DNA of 6,726 nucleotides from Pseudomonas sp. (GTDB taxonomy: Bacteria; Pseudomonadota; Gammaproteobacteria; Pseudomonadales; Pseudomonadaceae): assembly GCA_003527165.1 (NCBI GenBank), contig DPSI01000001.1, positions 1 through 6,726 on the forward strand, read 5' to 3'. Positions within the stretch are counted from its first letter, which is position 1. Every line of letters begins with the position of its first letter. Shown piece after piece: positions 1 through 5,737 of the stretch. The notes under the pieces were generated by a model that was given only the letters and a program-made list of their open reading frames with translations, ran no database searches and was not told the DNA's origin. The position numbers and the translations under genes are program-made.

Positions 1-29
1 ATGCAGCATGGGCTGCAGTGGGTTGGAGC

Positions 30-743
30 CTATCGATAGGTGACGAGCTCCGGATTCTTCAGCAGTTCCAGATGTACATGGCTATTGAACGAAGCCAGCG
101 CCACATCCTGGTTGCGAAACGTCAGCCGGCTGAGTGAGGTATTGACGATCTGCCAGTTCAATTCGAATGCCTTGATAGGCGGCACGCCGATGATCAATTG
201 AAGCAGCGCGGTGATGGTCCCGCCAGACGTGAAGACCGCAATACGGTCCTTTTTGCTCGCCTGATCGAGCAAACGGTTCAATCCGCCCTGGACCCGATCG
301 ATGAAGCTCTGCCAGCTTTCCAGGCCTTCCTTTTCATGCTCGCCGGAAACCCACCGCCCAATCACGTAGCTGAACAGGCGCTGGAATTCGGCCCGGTGAT
401 TGCTGGCATTACCGAAGATCTGCATCGCATCGGGCTCGACGGCCAGCAGGTCGGCCATGTGCGCACGGATCACCTCATCGGCTAGGAACTCGTTGAATGC
501 CGAGTCGATCTCGATTGTCGGAGGCTGATCGGTTGGGTGATGGCCCATCCTGGCAAGGGTCGCTCTTGCGGTATCTTGCTGCCGGTTCAACTCTCCGCTT
601 ACGCAGCGGTCGAAGCGCACACCTAGTTGGTCCAAGTAGTCACCCAGAGCGGCGGATTGCTGAAAGCCAAGCGGCGACAGGACATCGTAATTTTCTGCGC
701 CGAATGACGCCTGACCATGTCTGATCAGGTAGATGCTGCCCAT
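30..743 (-). CDS. Histidine phosphatase family protein (phosphoglycerate mutase-like)
   Basis: A 237-aa cytosolic protein of the histidine phosphatase superfamily; the substrate cannot be told from sequence. The phospho-acceptor motif is clear near the N-terminus: L6-I7-R8-H9-G10-Q11, with H9 the expected nucleophile. A second family block, SGELNRQQDTA (residues 49-59), supplies the usual phosphate-binding arginine R54, and E85 lies in the region of the family's acidic residue. The C-terminal block that normally reads S-H-G-G is F-T-S-G-G here (171-175), so the second catalytic histidine appears to be a serine. I believe this occurs in a related proteobacterial subgroup, but it makes classical mutase/phosphatase chemistry uncertain. 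Length is normal for the superfamily. The ATG at 743 is preceded by GGAG with 7-nt spacing. It is transcribed divergently from sohB. No signal peptide or membrane segment is visible. The family assignment is firm; the activity is unknown. Confidence 0.9.
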   Translation of the reverse strand: MGSIYLIRHGQASFGAENYDVLSPLGFQQSAALGDYLDQLGVRFDRCVSGELNRQQDTARATLARMGHHPTDQPPTIEIDSAFNEFLADEVIRAHMADLLAVEPDAMQIFGNASNHRAEFQRLFSYVIGRWVSGEHEKEGLESWQSFIDRVQGGLNRLLDQASKKDRIAVFTSGGTITALLQLIIGVPPIKAFELNWQIVNTSLSRLTFRNQDVALASFNSHVHLELLKNPELVTYR

Positions 744-769
744 GTGTGGCTCCGGACCCTGTTTTCGCG

Positions 770-799
770 AGCGTAGGGGGAATCATCATGGAGTGTCAA
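770..799 (-). promoter_or_regulatory. Candidate sigma-70 promoter for the histidine phosphatase gene
   Basis: On the minus strand a perfect -35 hexamer TTGACA (794-799) is followed after 18 nt by TACGCT (770-775), a 3/6 match to the -10 consensus. It lies about 27 nt upstream of the ATG at 743, leaving a short leader that contains the GGAG ribosome-binding site. The -35 is strong and the -10 weak; this was read by eye, not tested. Confidence 0.4.
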
Positions 800-818
800 C
801 GATAAATCATACGTTTGT

Positions 819-847
819 TTGAATTGGCTTCTGCTGGCTCAAATAGT
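819..847 (+). promoter_or_regulatory. Candidate sigma-70 promoter for sohB
   Basis: TTGAAT (819-824) and AATAGT (842-847) are separated by 17 nt; each matches 4 of 6 consensus bases. This would give a leader of about 70 nt before the GTG at 924. Such matches are common by chance, so support is modest. Confidence 0.28.
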
Positions 848-912
848 CGTGCAATCGGTATGCTTGACCGGTTACGCCATGTTGAACGTTCTGCTGGCGA
901 CCGAGTTAATCC

Positions 913-920
913 GAGGGGGA
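913..920 (+). promoter_or_regulatory. Ribosome-binding site that fixes the sohB start at GTG 924
   Basis: The purine tract GAGGGGGA sits a few bases before the GTG at 924. The frame is open further upstream (a TTG at 819), but that start has no Shine-Dalgarno match, and family resemblance begins exactly at the GTG (xEFLADYASFLAKT). Confidence 0.7.
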
Positions 921-923
921 TCT

Positions 924-1949
924 GTGGAATTTCTTGCTGATTATGCAAGCTTTCTGGCGAAGACCGTAACGCTGGTGGCCGCTGTGCTGGTGGTGCTGAT
1001 CGCAATCGCCACGCTGCGGCGCGGAAGGACCAAACAGGCGAGTGGCCACCTGGAGGTCCACAAACTCAACGATTTCTACAAATCGATGCGTGAGCGTCTC
1101 GAACAAACCTTGATGGATAAGGATGAGCTCAAACTGCAGCGAAAGCGTGAAGCCAAGGCCGCCAAGCTAGCGAAGAAAAGTCCGCAAAGCCGTTCTCGGG
1201 TCTTCGTGCTCGATTTCGATGGCGACATCAAGGCGTCTGCGGTCGAGAACCTCCGTCATGAGATCACCGCGCTGCTGACCCTGGCCACACCCAAGGACGA
1301 GGTCGTCCTGCGTCTGGAGAGTGGTGGCGGCATGGTCCACGGTTATGGACTCGCTGCCTCGCAGCTGGTTCGCATCCGCGATGCCGGTGTGCCGTTGACC
1401 GTTTGTGTCGACAAGGTCGCTGCAAGCGGCGGTTACATGATGGCGTGTATTGGCCAGAAGATTCTCAGCGCACCTTTTGCCATCCTCGGCTCCATCGGTG
1501 TCGTTGCGCAGCTGCCCAACGTTCATCGGTTGCTGAAAAAGCATGATGTCGACGTCGAAGTCCTAACCGCCGGGGAGTACAAGCGCACCCTGACGGTCTT
1601 CGGTGAAAACACCGAAAAGGGCCGGGAGAAATTTCAGGACGATCTGGAAACCACTCACGAGCTGTTCAAAAATTTCGTCGCACGCTATCGCCAGCAACTA
1701 TCCATCGACGAAGTCGCCACCGGTGAGGTCTGGCTCGGCATCGCGGCCCTTGGCAAGCAGCTCGTTGACGAATTGAAAACCAGCGACGAATACCTGGCCT
1801 CTCGGGCTCGTGAGGCGGACCTGTTCCAGCTGCATTACGCAGAGAAAAAGAGTCTACCTGAGCGATTCGGCATGGCGGCCAGCGCCACTCTGGAGCATGG
1901 TGTGCTGAAAGGCTGGACGCGGCTCAATGAACAACGATTCTGGCAATAA
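924..1949 (+). CDS. sohB: SohB, inner-membrane S49-family serine protease
   Basis: A 341-aa membrane-anchored peptidase of family S49 (SppA/SohB type), close to the roughly 350 aa of E. coli SohB. Residues 10-31 form one N-terminal transmembrane helix. A charged Lys/Glu/Arg-rich linker follows (about 33-90), then the protease domain, expected on the periplasmic side. Family motifs are intact: V-L-D-F-D-G-D-I (95-102), the L-E-S-G-G-G block (about 131-136), and K-V-A-A-S-G-G-Y-M-M-A-C (164-175) with nucleophile S168. G-S-I-G-V-V-A-Q (189-196) and G-E-Y-K-R-T-L-T (217-224) follow, with K220 the likely general base of the Ser-Lys dyad. The GTG start is chosen for its purine-rich ribosome-binding site and for homology; an upstream in-frame TTG is rejected. 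The stop codon TAA lies inside the AAGGAG ribosome-binding site of the next gene, implying co-transcription. In E. coli the gene is a multicopy suppressor of htrA loss; natural substrates are unclear. Confidence 0.95.
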   Translation: MEFLADYASFLAKTVTLVAAVLVVLIAIATLRRGRTKQASGHLEVHKLNDFYKSMRERLEQTLMDKDELKLQRKREAKAAKLAKKSPQSRSRVFVLDFDGDIKASAVENLRHEITALLTLATPKDEVVLRLESGGGMVHGYGLAASQLVRIRDAGVPLTVCVDKVAASGGYMMACIGQKILSAPFAILGSIGVVAQLPNVHRLLKKHDVDVEVLTAGEYKRTLTVFGENTEKGREKFQDDLETTHELFKNFVARYRQQLSIDEVATGEVWLGIAALGKQLVDELKTSDEYLASRAREADLFQLHYAEKKSLPERFGMAASATLEHGVLKGWTRLNEQRFWQ

Positions 1950-1959
1950 GGAGTAACTG

Positions 1960-2952
1960 ATGGGAAGCTTCAGGGCACTGCAGACCAGCGAAAATGCGGA
2001 CGGCCGTTTCGAAACCCGTATCGTCGAGCGGAACGTCAACCAACTGCCGGCTGGCGAGGTGCTGATTCGCGTCAGCTACTCATCGCTGAACTACAAGGAT
2101 GCCCTGTCCGCCAGCGGCAACCGGGGTGTCACCCGCAAATTCCCACATACCCCGGGCATCGATGCGGCAGGCACGGTTGCCGAGTCGAGTGTTCCGGAGT
2201 TGGCCGAAGGCGACGAAGTCATCGTGACCGGGTATGACCTGGGCATGAACACGGCGGGCGGCTTTGGCCAGTACATCCGCGTGCCGGCGGCCTGGGTGAT
2301 CAAGCGTCCAGCGGGGCTTTCCTTGCGTGAGGCTATGGCCCTCGGAACGGCAGGGCTTACCGCTGCCCTCTGTATAGACAAGCTCGAGCAAGCCGGCCTC
2401 GAACCGACCGATGCGCCCGTGCTGGTGACCGGCGCTACCGGCGGCGTCGGCAGCATTGCGGTCGCCTTGTTGTCCCGTCTTGGTTACGACGTGGCTGCGG
2501 TGACAGGCAAGGCCGACCAAGCCGATTTTCTGAGCAAGCTTGGCGCCACGCAGATCATCGAGCGTGGCGCGCTCCAGGCGGGCACGGAGAAGCCGCTGCT
2601 CAAGGAACAATGGGCGGGCGCGGTTGACACCGTCGGCGGCGACATTCTGTTCAACATCGTCAAGTCACTTCGGCGCGGTGCCAGCGTTTCCTGCTGCGGC
2701 CTGACGGCCGGAACGAATTTTCAGGCCAATGTGATGCCGTTCATTCTGCGCGGCGTAAATCTGCTGGGTGTCGACTCTGTAGAAATTCCATTGGTCGTCA
2801 AGGCGTTGATGTGGGACCGGCTGTCGGTGCAATGGAAATTGCCGAACCTGAACGAGCTGGTGCAGGAGATTTCGTTAGAAGAGCTGCCTGCCGCCATCGA
2901 GCGAATCCTGTTGGGTCAGCAGACCGGCCGAATGCTGGTGCGGCTTGACTGA
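1960..2952 (+). CDS. acuI: YhdH/AcuI-type NADPH-dependent acryloyl-CoA (quinone) reductase
   Basis: A 330-aa cytosolic zinc-independent medium-chain dehydrogenase/reductase of the YhdH/AcuI group (E. coli YhdH about 324 aa). The group reduces acryloyl-CoA to propionyl-CoA with NADPH, relevant to 3-hydroxypropionate or DMSP metabolism and to detoxifying acryloyl-CoA. Family blocks in order: Y-S-S-L-N-Y-K-D-A-L-S (40-50), F-P-H-T-P-G-I-D-A-A-G (61-71), the Rossmann glycine motif V-T-G-A-T-G-G-V-G-S (156-165), T-G-K at 182-184 where the 2'-phosphate of NADPH is normally bound, and P-F-I-L-R-G-V-N-L-L-G-V-D-S (260-273). The cysteine ligands for zinc seen in alcohol dehydrogenases are absent, as expected. 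AAGGAG (1948-1953) lies 6 nt before the ATG and overlaps the sohB stop, so the two are probably translated from one mRNA, though no functional link is obvious. Family certain; exact substrate less so, and many homologues are called quinone oxidoreductase. Confidence 0.93.
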   Translation: MGSFRALQTSENADGRFETRIVERNVNQLPAGEVLIRVSYSSLNYKDALSASGNRGVTRKFPHTPGIDAAGTVAESSVPELAEGDEVIVTGYDLGMNTAGGFGQYIRVPAAWVIKRPAGLSLREAMALGTAGLTAALCIDKLEQAGLEPTDAPVLVTGATGGVGSIAVALLSRLGYDVAAVTGKADQADFLSKLGATQIIERGALQAGTEKPLLKEQWAGAVDTVGGDILFNIVKSLRRGASVSCCGLTAGTNFQANVMPFILRGVNLLGVDSVEIPLVVKALMWDRLSVQWKLPNLNELVQEISLEELPAAIERILLGQQTGRMLVRLD

Positions 2953-2953
2953 T

Positions 2954-2968
2954 CGACGGTTTCCGTCG
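2954..2968 (+). other. Small hairpin just after the acuI stop
   Basis: CGACGG and CCGTCG form a perfect 6-bp stem with a TTT loop, beginning two bases after the TGA stop. No T-tract follows, so it is not a classical Rho-independent terminator. It may stabilise the 3' end of the sohB-acuI mRNA or be chance. Confidence 0.35.
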
Positions 2969-2988
2969 CCTGGGCGGCTTCGGCTGAG

Positions 2989-3009
2989 TAGCTATCGATC
3001 GCATAGCTA
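2989..3009 (+). repeat. Inverted repeat TAGCTAT / ATAGCTA
   Basis: A perfect 7-bp inverted repeat (2989-2995 and 3003-3009) with a 7-nt loop that holds the palindrome CGATCG. It directly precedes the larger nested inverted repeat in front of the 32-aa ORF. It could be a protein-binding dyad or an RNA hairpin; it has no terminator features. Confidence 0.45.
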
Positions 3010-3011
3010 AA

Positions 3012-3076
3012 ACCGATTTCGTTGCGTCGATCGATTGAGAGAAGCTAACGCCACTCTCAACGCAACAGGAATCGGT
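3012..3076 (+). promoter_or_regulatory. Nested inverted repeat (structured leader) before the 32-aa ORF
   Basis: Three pairs of complementary segments are nested in register: ACCGATT (3012-3018) with AATCGGT (3070-3076), GTTGCG (3021-3026) with CGCAAC (3061-3066), and TTGAGAG (3035-3041) with CTCTCAA (3054-3060). That is 20 potential base pairs closing a 12-nt loop. The left arm has an 8-nt bulge, TCGATCGA, itself palindromic. An internal loop (TC opposite AGG) contains most of the AGGA Shine-Dalgarno sequence, and the stem ends one base before the ATG at 3078. Such an arrangement can hold the ribosome-binding site in a closed form; whether it does, and what would open it, is inference. Confidence 0.55.
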
Positions 3077-3077
3077 C

Positions 3078-3176
3078 ATGAAAGCACTGGCAGAGAAAAT
3101 CAAGGAAGCATTCGGCAAGAAGCAGCCGGCCGAAACCATTCAGGTCGAGCATCCCAACTTCTGGATGTACTCATAA
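3078..3176 (+). CDS. Small ORF, 32 aa, unknown function
   Basis: A 32-codon ORF starting ATG, with AGGA (3067-3070) 7 nt upstream. The peptide has a Lys/Ala/Glu-rich N-terminal half, MKALAEKIKEAFGKK, that would form an amphipathic helix. After a Q-P break comes a less charged tail ending H-P-N-F-W-M-Y-S. There is no signal peptide, cysteine, or membrane span. Three points favour a real gene: a correctly spaced ribosome-binding site, a defined structured leader, and a stop codon embedded in a strong terminator, so the unit is self-contained. I do not recognise the family. The aromatic C-terminus could recall RiPP precursors, but no modifying enzyme is nearby, so I do not propose that. It could also be part of a dual-function small RNA. 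Conservation of the peptide in other pseudomonads would settle whether it is translated. Confidence 0.6.
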   Translation: MKALAEKIKEAFGKKQPAETIQVEHPNFWMYS

Positions 3177-3202
3177 AAAAACCGCCGAAAGGCGGTTTTT
3201 TT
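3175..3202. terminator. Bidirectional Rho-independent terminator
   Basis: Seven A residues (3175-3181), CCGCC (3182-3186), a GAAA tetraloop (3187-3190), GGCGG (3191-3195) and seven T residues (3196-3202) make a perfect 12-bp stem with a U-tract in either direction. It terminates the plus-strand transcript of the 32-aa ORF, whose TAA stop overlaps its first bases. In the other direction it terminates the minus-strand cysI-DUF934 mRNA, 22 bp past the DUF934 stop. Confidence 0.92.
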
Positions 3203-3224
3203 ATGGCAGCGACTCACCGTGATT

Positions 3225-3725
3225 TCAGCCTTGCCGGCGGCGAAACAGCGGCAGCGGCTCGTCGGCGGCGGACTGGTACGTGACGGAGAAATCTTTCAGG
3301 CCTTCCAGCGCATCATAGGGGTCGCGGTCAGCGCGCACGGCGAAGGCGTCGAAACCGCAACGGCGCATGTAGAACAGCTGGTCGCGCAGCACGTCGCCGA
3401 TCGCGCGGATCTCGCCTTTATAGCCGTAGCGCTCGCGCAGCAGGCGTGCGCTGGAATAGTGGCGACCGTCGGTGAAGGCAGGAAAGTTCAGCGCGATGAC
3501 CTGAAAGTGTTTCAGGTCATCGGCGATGTCTTCCACGGCTTCGTCGGCGTCCAGCCAGACGCCAAGGCCGCCGTCACGCGCTTTTAACGCATGGGCATGA
3601 TCGAGCCACAGCTGGAACGGCACGATCAGATCGTCACAGTTGGACAACCCGTCGAGGGTCACGTCCTTGGGCAGCAAATGCCAAGTTTCATCGATGACCT
3701 GGCCGTCCTTAATGATTCGCTGCAT
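3225..3725 (-). CDS. DUF934 family protein, CysI companion
   Basis: A 166-aa cytosolic protein of the DUF934 (COG3749) family, habitually encoded beside cysI in proteobacteria and suggested to assist sulfite reduction, perhaps in electron delivery or enzyme maturation. The biochemical role is not established. The conserved core lies at about residues 79-126: L-N-F-P-A-F-T-D-G-R (79-88), S-A-R-L-L-R-E-R-Y-G-Y-K-G-E (92-105) and G-D-V-L-R-D-Q-L-F-Y-M-R-R-C-G-F-D (110-126). The ATG at 3725 is chosen because AAGGAG stands 7 nt upstream and family similarity starts there; the frame is open up to 3806, but that extension lies inside cysI. The gene overlaps the 3' end of cysI by 17 bp in another frame, indicating translational coupling, and is followed by the terminator at 3175-3202. 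No membrane segments or metal-cluster motif are seen. Confidence 0.92.
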   Translation of the reverse strand: MQRIIKDGQVIDETWHLLPKDVTLDGLSNCDDLIVPFQLWLDHAHALKARDGGLGVWLDADEAVEDIADDLKHFQVIALNFPAFTDGRHYSSARLLRERYGYKGEIRAIGDVLRDQLFYMRRCGFDAFAVRADRDPYDALEGLKDFSVTYQSAADEPLPLFRRRQG

Positions 3726-5367
3726 AGACACGCTCCTTGAAGGGGTCGATGCCAATACGGCGGAAAGTGTCGAGAAACTGTTCATCTTCTGTGCGTTGCT
3801 CCACATAGACGCCGATGATCTTTTCGATTACGTCGGGCATTACGTCTTGAGCGAAGGACGGGCCGAGTATCTGGCCGAGGCTCGCATTGCGACCGGAACT
3901 GCCGCCCAAGGATACCTGGTAGAACTCGGCGCCTTTTTTGTCCACGCCGAGAATGCCGATGTGACCGACGTGGTGGTGTCCACAGGCGTTCATGCAGCCC
4001 GAGATGTTCAGATCGATATCGCCAATGTCGAACAGATAATCCATATCGTCGAAGCGGCGCTGGATGGCTTCGGCAATGGGGATCGACTTGGCGTTGGCCA
4101 GCGAGCAGAAGTCCCCGCCAGGGCAGCAAATGATATCGGTCAGCAAACCGATGTTCGGCGTCGCAACGCCCAACTCGCGAAGCTCGTTCCACAGCTCGAA
4201 CAGACGCGATTGCTCGACGTCGGCGAGGATCATGTTCTGCTCGTGAGAGTTGCGCACTTCGCCGAAGCTGTAACGATCGGCCAGGTCGGCGATTGTATCG
4301 AGCTGCTGGTCGGTCACGTCGCCCGGCGCCACGCCGGTACTCTTCAGCGATAGCGTGACAGCTGCGTAACCGGGTTTCTTGTGTGCTACCACGTTGCGCT
4401 GGCGCCAGCGGGCGAAGCCGGGGTGCTCGGCATCGAGCTGAGCGAGGGCGGCACTCTGGTCTTCCAGCGCTCTGTAGGCCGGATCGACAAAGAATTTGCT
4501 GACGCGCTCTACCTCGGCTTCGGTCAGGGTGCTCGATCCGTTCCTCAAATGGAACCATTCGGCCTCGACGCGCTCGGCGAAGACTTCCGGCGTGAGGGCC
4601 TTGACCAGAATCTTGATGCGGGCCTTGAACTTGTTGTCGCGGCGTCCATAGCGGTTGTACACGCGCAAGATGGCGTCAAGATAGGTCAGCAGATGCTGCC
4701 AGGGCAGGAATTCATTGATGAAGCTGCCCACGATTGGCGTACGACCCAGGCCGCCACCAACCGACACGCGGAAGCCCAGCTCGCCGGCTTCGTTCTTAAC
4801 CGCTTCGAGGCCGATGTCGTGCACCTCGATGGCAGCGCGATCGCTGACGGCACCGTTCACGGCGATCTTGAACTTGCGCGGCAGGAAGGCGAACTCTGGA
4901 TGGAAGGTCGACCATTGGCGAATGATCTCGCACCAGGGGCGCGGATCGATCAGTTCGTCTTTGGCCACGCCAGCAAACTGGTCAGTAGTAGTGTTGCGGA
5001 TGCAGTTACCGCTGGTCTGGATCGCGTGCATCTGCACTGTCGCCAGTTCGGCCAGAATCTGCGGAACATCTTCCAGCTCCGGCCAGTTGAACTGTACGTT
5101 GGTCCGGGTACTGATGTGGGCATAGCCCTTGTCATAGTTGCGAGCGATTTCAGCCAGCTTGCGCACCTGGGTCGAAGACAGCAACCCGTAGGGCACCGCG
5201 ATACGCAACATGGGCGCATAGCGTTGAATGTACAGGCCATTCTGCAGGCGCAGCGGGCGAAATTCCTCGCCACCGAGCTCGCCCGCCAGGAAGCGGCGGG
5301 TCTGATCGCGAAACTGGCGGACGCGATCCTCGATGATGTGTTGGTCGTACTGGTCGTAAACGTACAT
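3709..5367 (-). CDS. cysI: Sulfite reductase, siroheme / [4Fe-4S] hemoprotein (CysI-type)
   Basis: A 552-aa cytosolic nitrite/sulfite reductase that reduces sulfite to sulfide by six electrons in cysteine biosynthesis. It has the usual duplicated architecture: ferredoxin-like half-domain, siroheme/4Fe-4S domain, then a repeat. Visible motifs include L-R-I-A-V-P-Y-G (54-61), T-R-T-N-V-Q-F-N-W (87-95), T-S-G-N-C-I-R-N (118-125) and P-R-K-F-K-I-A-V-N-G (163-172), which carry basic residues for siroheme carboxylates and sulfite. The cluster cysteines are C415 and C421 (C-x5-C) and C458 and C462 (C-x3-C, in S-G-C-M-N-A-C-G-H-H). C462 should bridge the cluster to siroheme iron. No flavoprotein partner CysJ is encoded here; a ferredoxin-type donor or a distant reductase is likely. 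Start ATG with AGGA 6 nt upstream. The next gene, DUF934, overlaps its 3' end. Expression is probably controlled by CysB and sulfur supply, by analogy. Nitrite reductase is the main alternative, but DUF934 linkage favours sulfite. Confidence 0.95.
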   Translation of the reverse strand: MYVYDQYDQHIIEDRVRQFRDQTRRFLAGELGGEEFRPLRLQNGLYIQRYAPMLRIAVPYGLLSSTQVRKLAEIARNYDKGYAHISTRTNVQFNWPELEDVPQILAELATVQMHAIQTSGNCIRNTTTDQFAGVAKDELIDPRPWCEIIRQWSTFHPEFAFLPRKFKIAVNGAVSDRAAIEVHDIGLEAVKNEAGELGFRVSVGGGLGRTPIVGSFINEFLPWQHLLTYLDAILRVYNRYGRRDNKFKARIKILVKALTPEVFAERVEAEWFHLRNGSSTLTEAEVERVSKFFVDPAYRALEDQSAALAQLDAEHPGFARWRQRNVVAHKKPGYAAVTLSLKSTGVAPGDVTDQQLDTIADLADRYSFGEVRNSHEQNMILADVEQSRLFELWNELRELGVATPNIGLLTDIICCPGGDFCSLANAKSIPIAEAIQRRFDDMDYLFDIGDIDLNISGCMNACGHHHVGHIGILGVDKKGAEFYQVSLGGSSGRNASLGQILGPSFAQDVMPDVIEKIIGVYVEQRTEDEQFLDTFRRIGIDPFKERVYAANH

Positions 5368-5439
5368 GGGATGTCCTGTTCTCAGGGCTGTCTACAGCTT
5401 GTTGCGCGCACGGCCGCGCACCCATTCAGGGAGGGCGGC

Positions 5440-5512
5440 AAGATACCAGCTAGCGGTTATGCGCAAAAGTGATGTTTGGGAATATGTTTAGAACGAAACA
5501 CCGCTTTTTCGG
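5440..5512 (-). promoter_or_regulatory. cysI promoter and probable activator-binding region
   Basis: This is the AT-rich part of the 227-bp gap between cysI and the divergent small ORF. On the minus strand there are two candidate -10 elements: TATCTT (5440-5445), preceded by TGG as an extended -10, and CATAAC (5456-5461). Neither has a good -35, which fits a promoter needing an activator such as the LysR-type regulator CysB. The complementary hexamers AGCGGT (5452-5457) and ACCGCT (5500-5505) flank the AT-rich core. Binding by CysB is inference from the gene's function. Confidence 0.4.
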
Positions 5513-5529
5513 TATTTAGGCCCCTAGCC

Positions 5530-5558
5530 TTGAGCGCCTTGCCTGCGTGGTCTTAACT
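5530..5558 (+). promoter_or_regulatory. Candidate promoter for the 37-aa membrane protein gene
   Basis: TTGAGC (5530-5535) and TTAACT (5553-5558) are separated by 17 nt, matching 4/6 and 3/6 of the sigma-70 consensus. They lie about 37 nt upstream of the GTG at 5595. Weak but well placed. Confidence 0.3.
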
Positions 5559-5594
5559 GCATCAACGCGAGCTTCAATAACAAGGAGAACAGCC

Positions 5595-5708
5595 GTGTCC
5601 GAGCATTCCAATCACCGCGGTAACGACAGTAGGGCGGATGCTACCGCCATCTTCGTCCTGATAGTTTTGGCGGTTGCAACGGCGGTTTTCTGGGTCAGCC
5701 ATCAATAG
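5595..5708 (+). CDS. Small single-pass membrane protein, 37 aa, unknown function
   Basis: A GTG-initiated ORF of 37 codons with a near-ideal ribosome-binding site, AAGGAG, at 5582-5587, 7 nt before the start. The product has a short hydrophilic, His/Asn/Asp-rich N-terminus (residues 2-16, including H-S-N-H-R-G-N-D). It is followed by one hydrophobic helix of about 17 residues, A-T-A-I-F-V-L-I-V-L-A-V-A-T-A-V-F (16-32), and a W-V-S-H-Q tail. This is the pattern of a small inner-membrane protein. It is divergent from cysI, sharing a 227-bp intergenic region, and converges on the DUF2970 gene. I do not recognise a named family. The ribosome-binding site and the clean hydrophobic profile argue for translation; its size and GTG start explain why routine gene calling would miss it. 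A link to sulfur metabolism is not shown. Confidence 0.7.
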   Translation: MSEHSNHRGNDSRADATAIFVLIVLAVATAVFWVSHQ

Positions 5709-5719
5709 AAGCAGAGGAG

Positions 5720-5737
5720 GGGGCTGGTCACAGCCCC
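5720..5737. terminator. Hairpin between convergent genes, possible weak terminator
   Basis: GGGGCTG (5720-5726) and CAGCCCC (5731-5737) form a perfect 7-bp GC-rich stem with a GTCA loop. It lies between the stop of the 37-aa gene and the 3' end of the DUF2970 gene, whose TGA stop is partly in the loop. Neither side has a T-tract, so efficient intrinsic termination is doubtful. Confidence 0.35.

Noticed and set aside
29..40. Perfect palindrome CCTATCGATAGG at the histidine phosphatase stop codon
   Set aside because: 12 bp with no loop, no T-tract and too near the window edge to see context; could be chance.
819..923. Upstream in-frame extension of sohB from a TTG, encoding a hydrophobic stretch
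   Set aside because: No ribosome-binding site at the TTG, a good one before GTG 924, and known SohB proteins begin at the GTG position. The extension overlaps a candidate promoter.
3078..3176. 32-aa ORF as a RiPP precursor
   Set aside because: No radical SAM, cyclase, protease or transporter of RiPP type is nearby and no leader/core cleavage motif is seen.
3726..3806. N-terminal extension of DUF934
   Set aside because: It lies wholly within cysI and precedes the conserved start; the ATG at 3725 has AAGGAG at correct spacing.
4381..5472. Long plus-strand open frame opposite cysI (363 codons)
   Set aside because: Antisense shadow of a strongly conserved gene in GC-rich DNA; no recognisable motif and no ribosome-binding site. 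The same applies to the plus-strand frame at 3640-4353.
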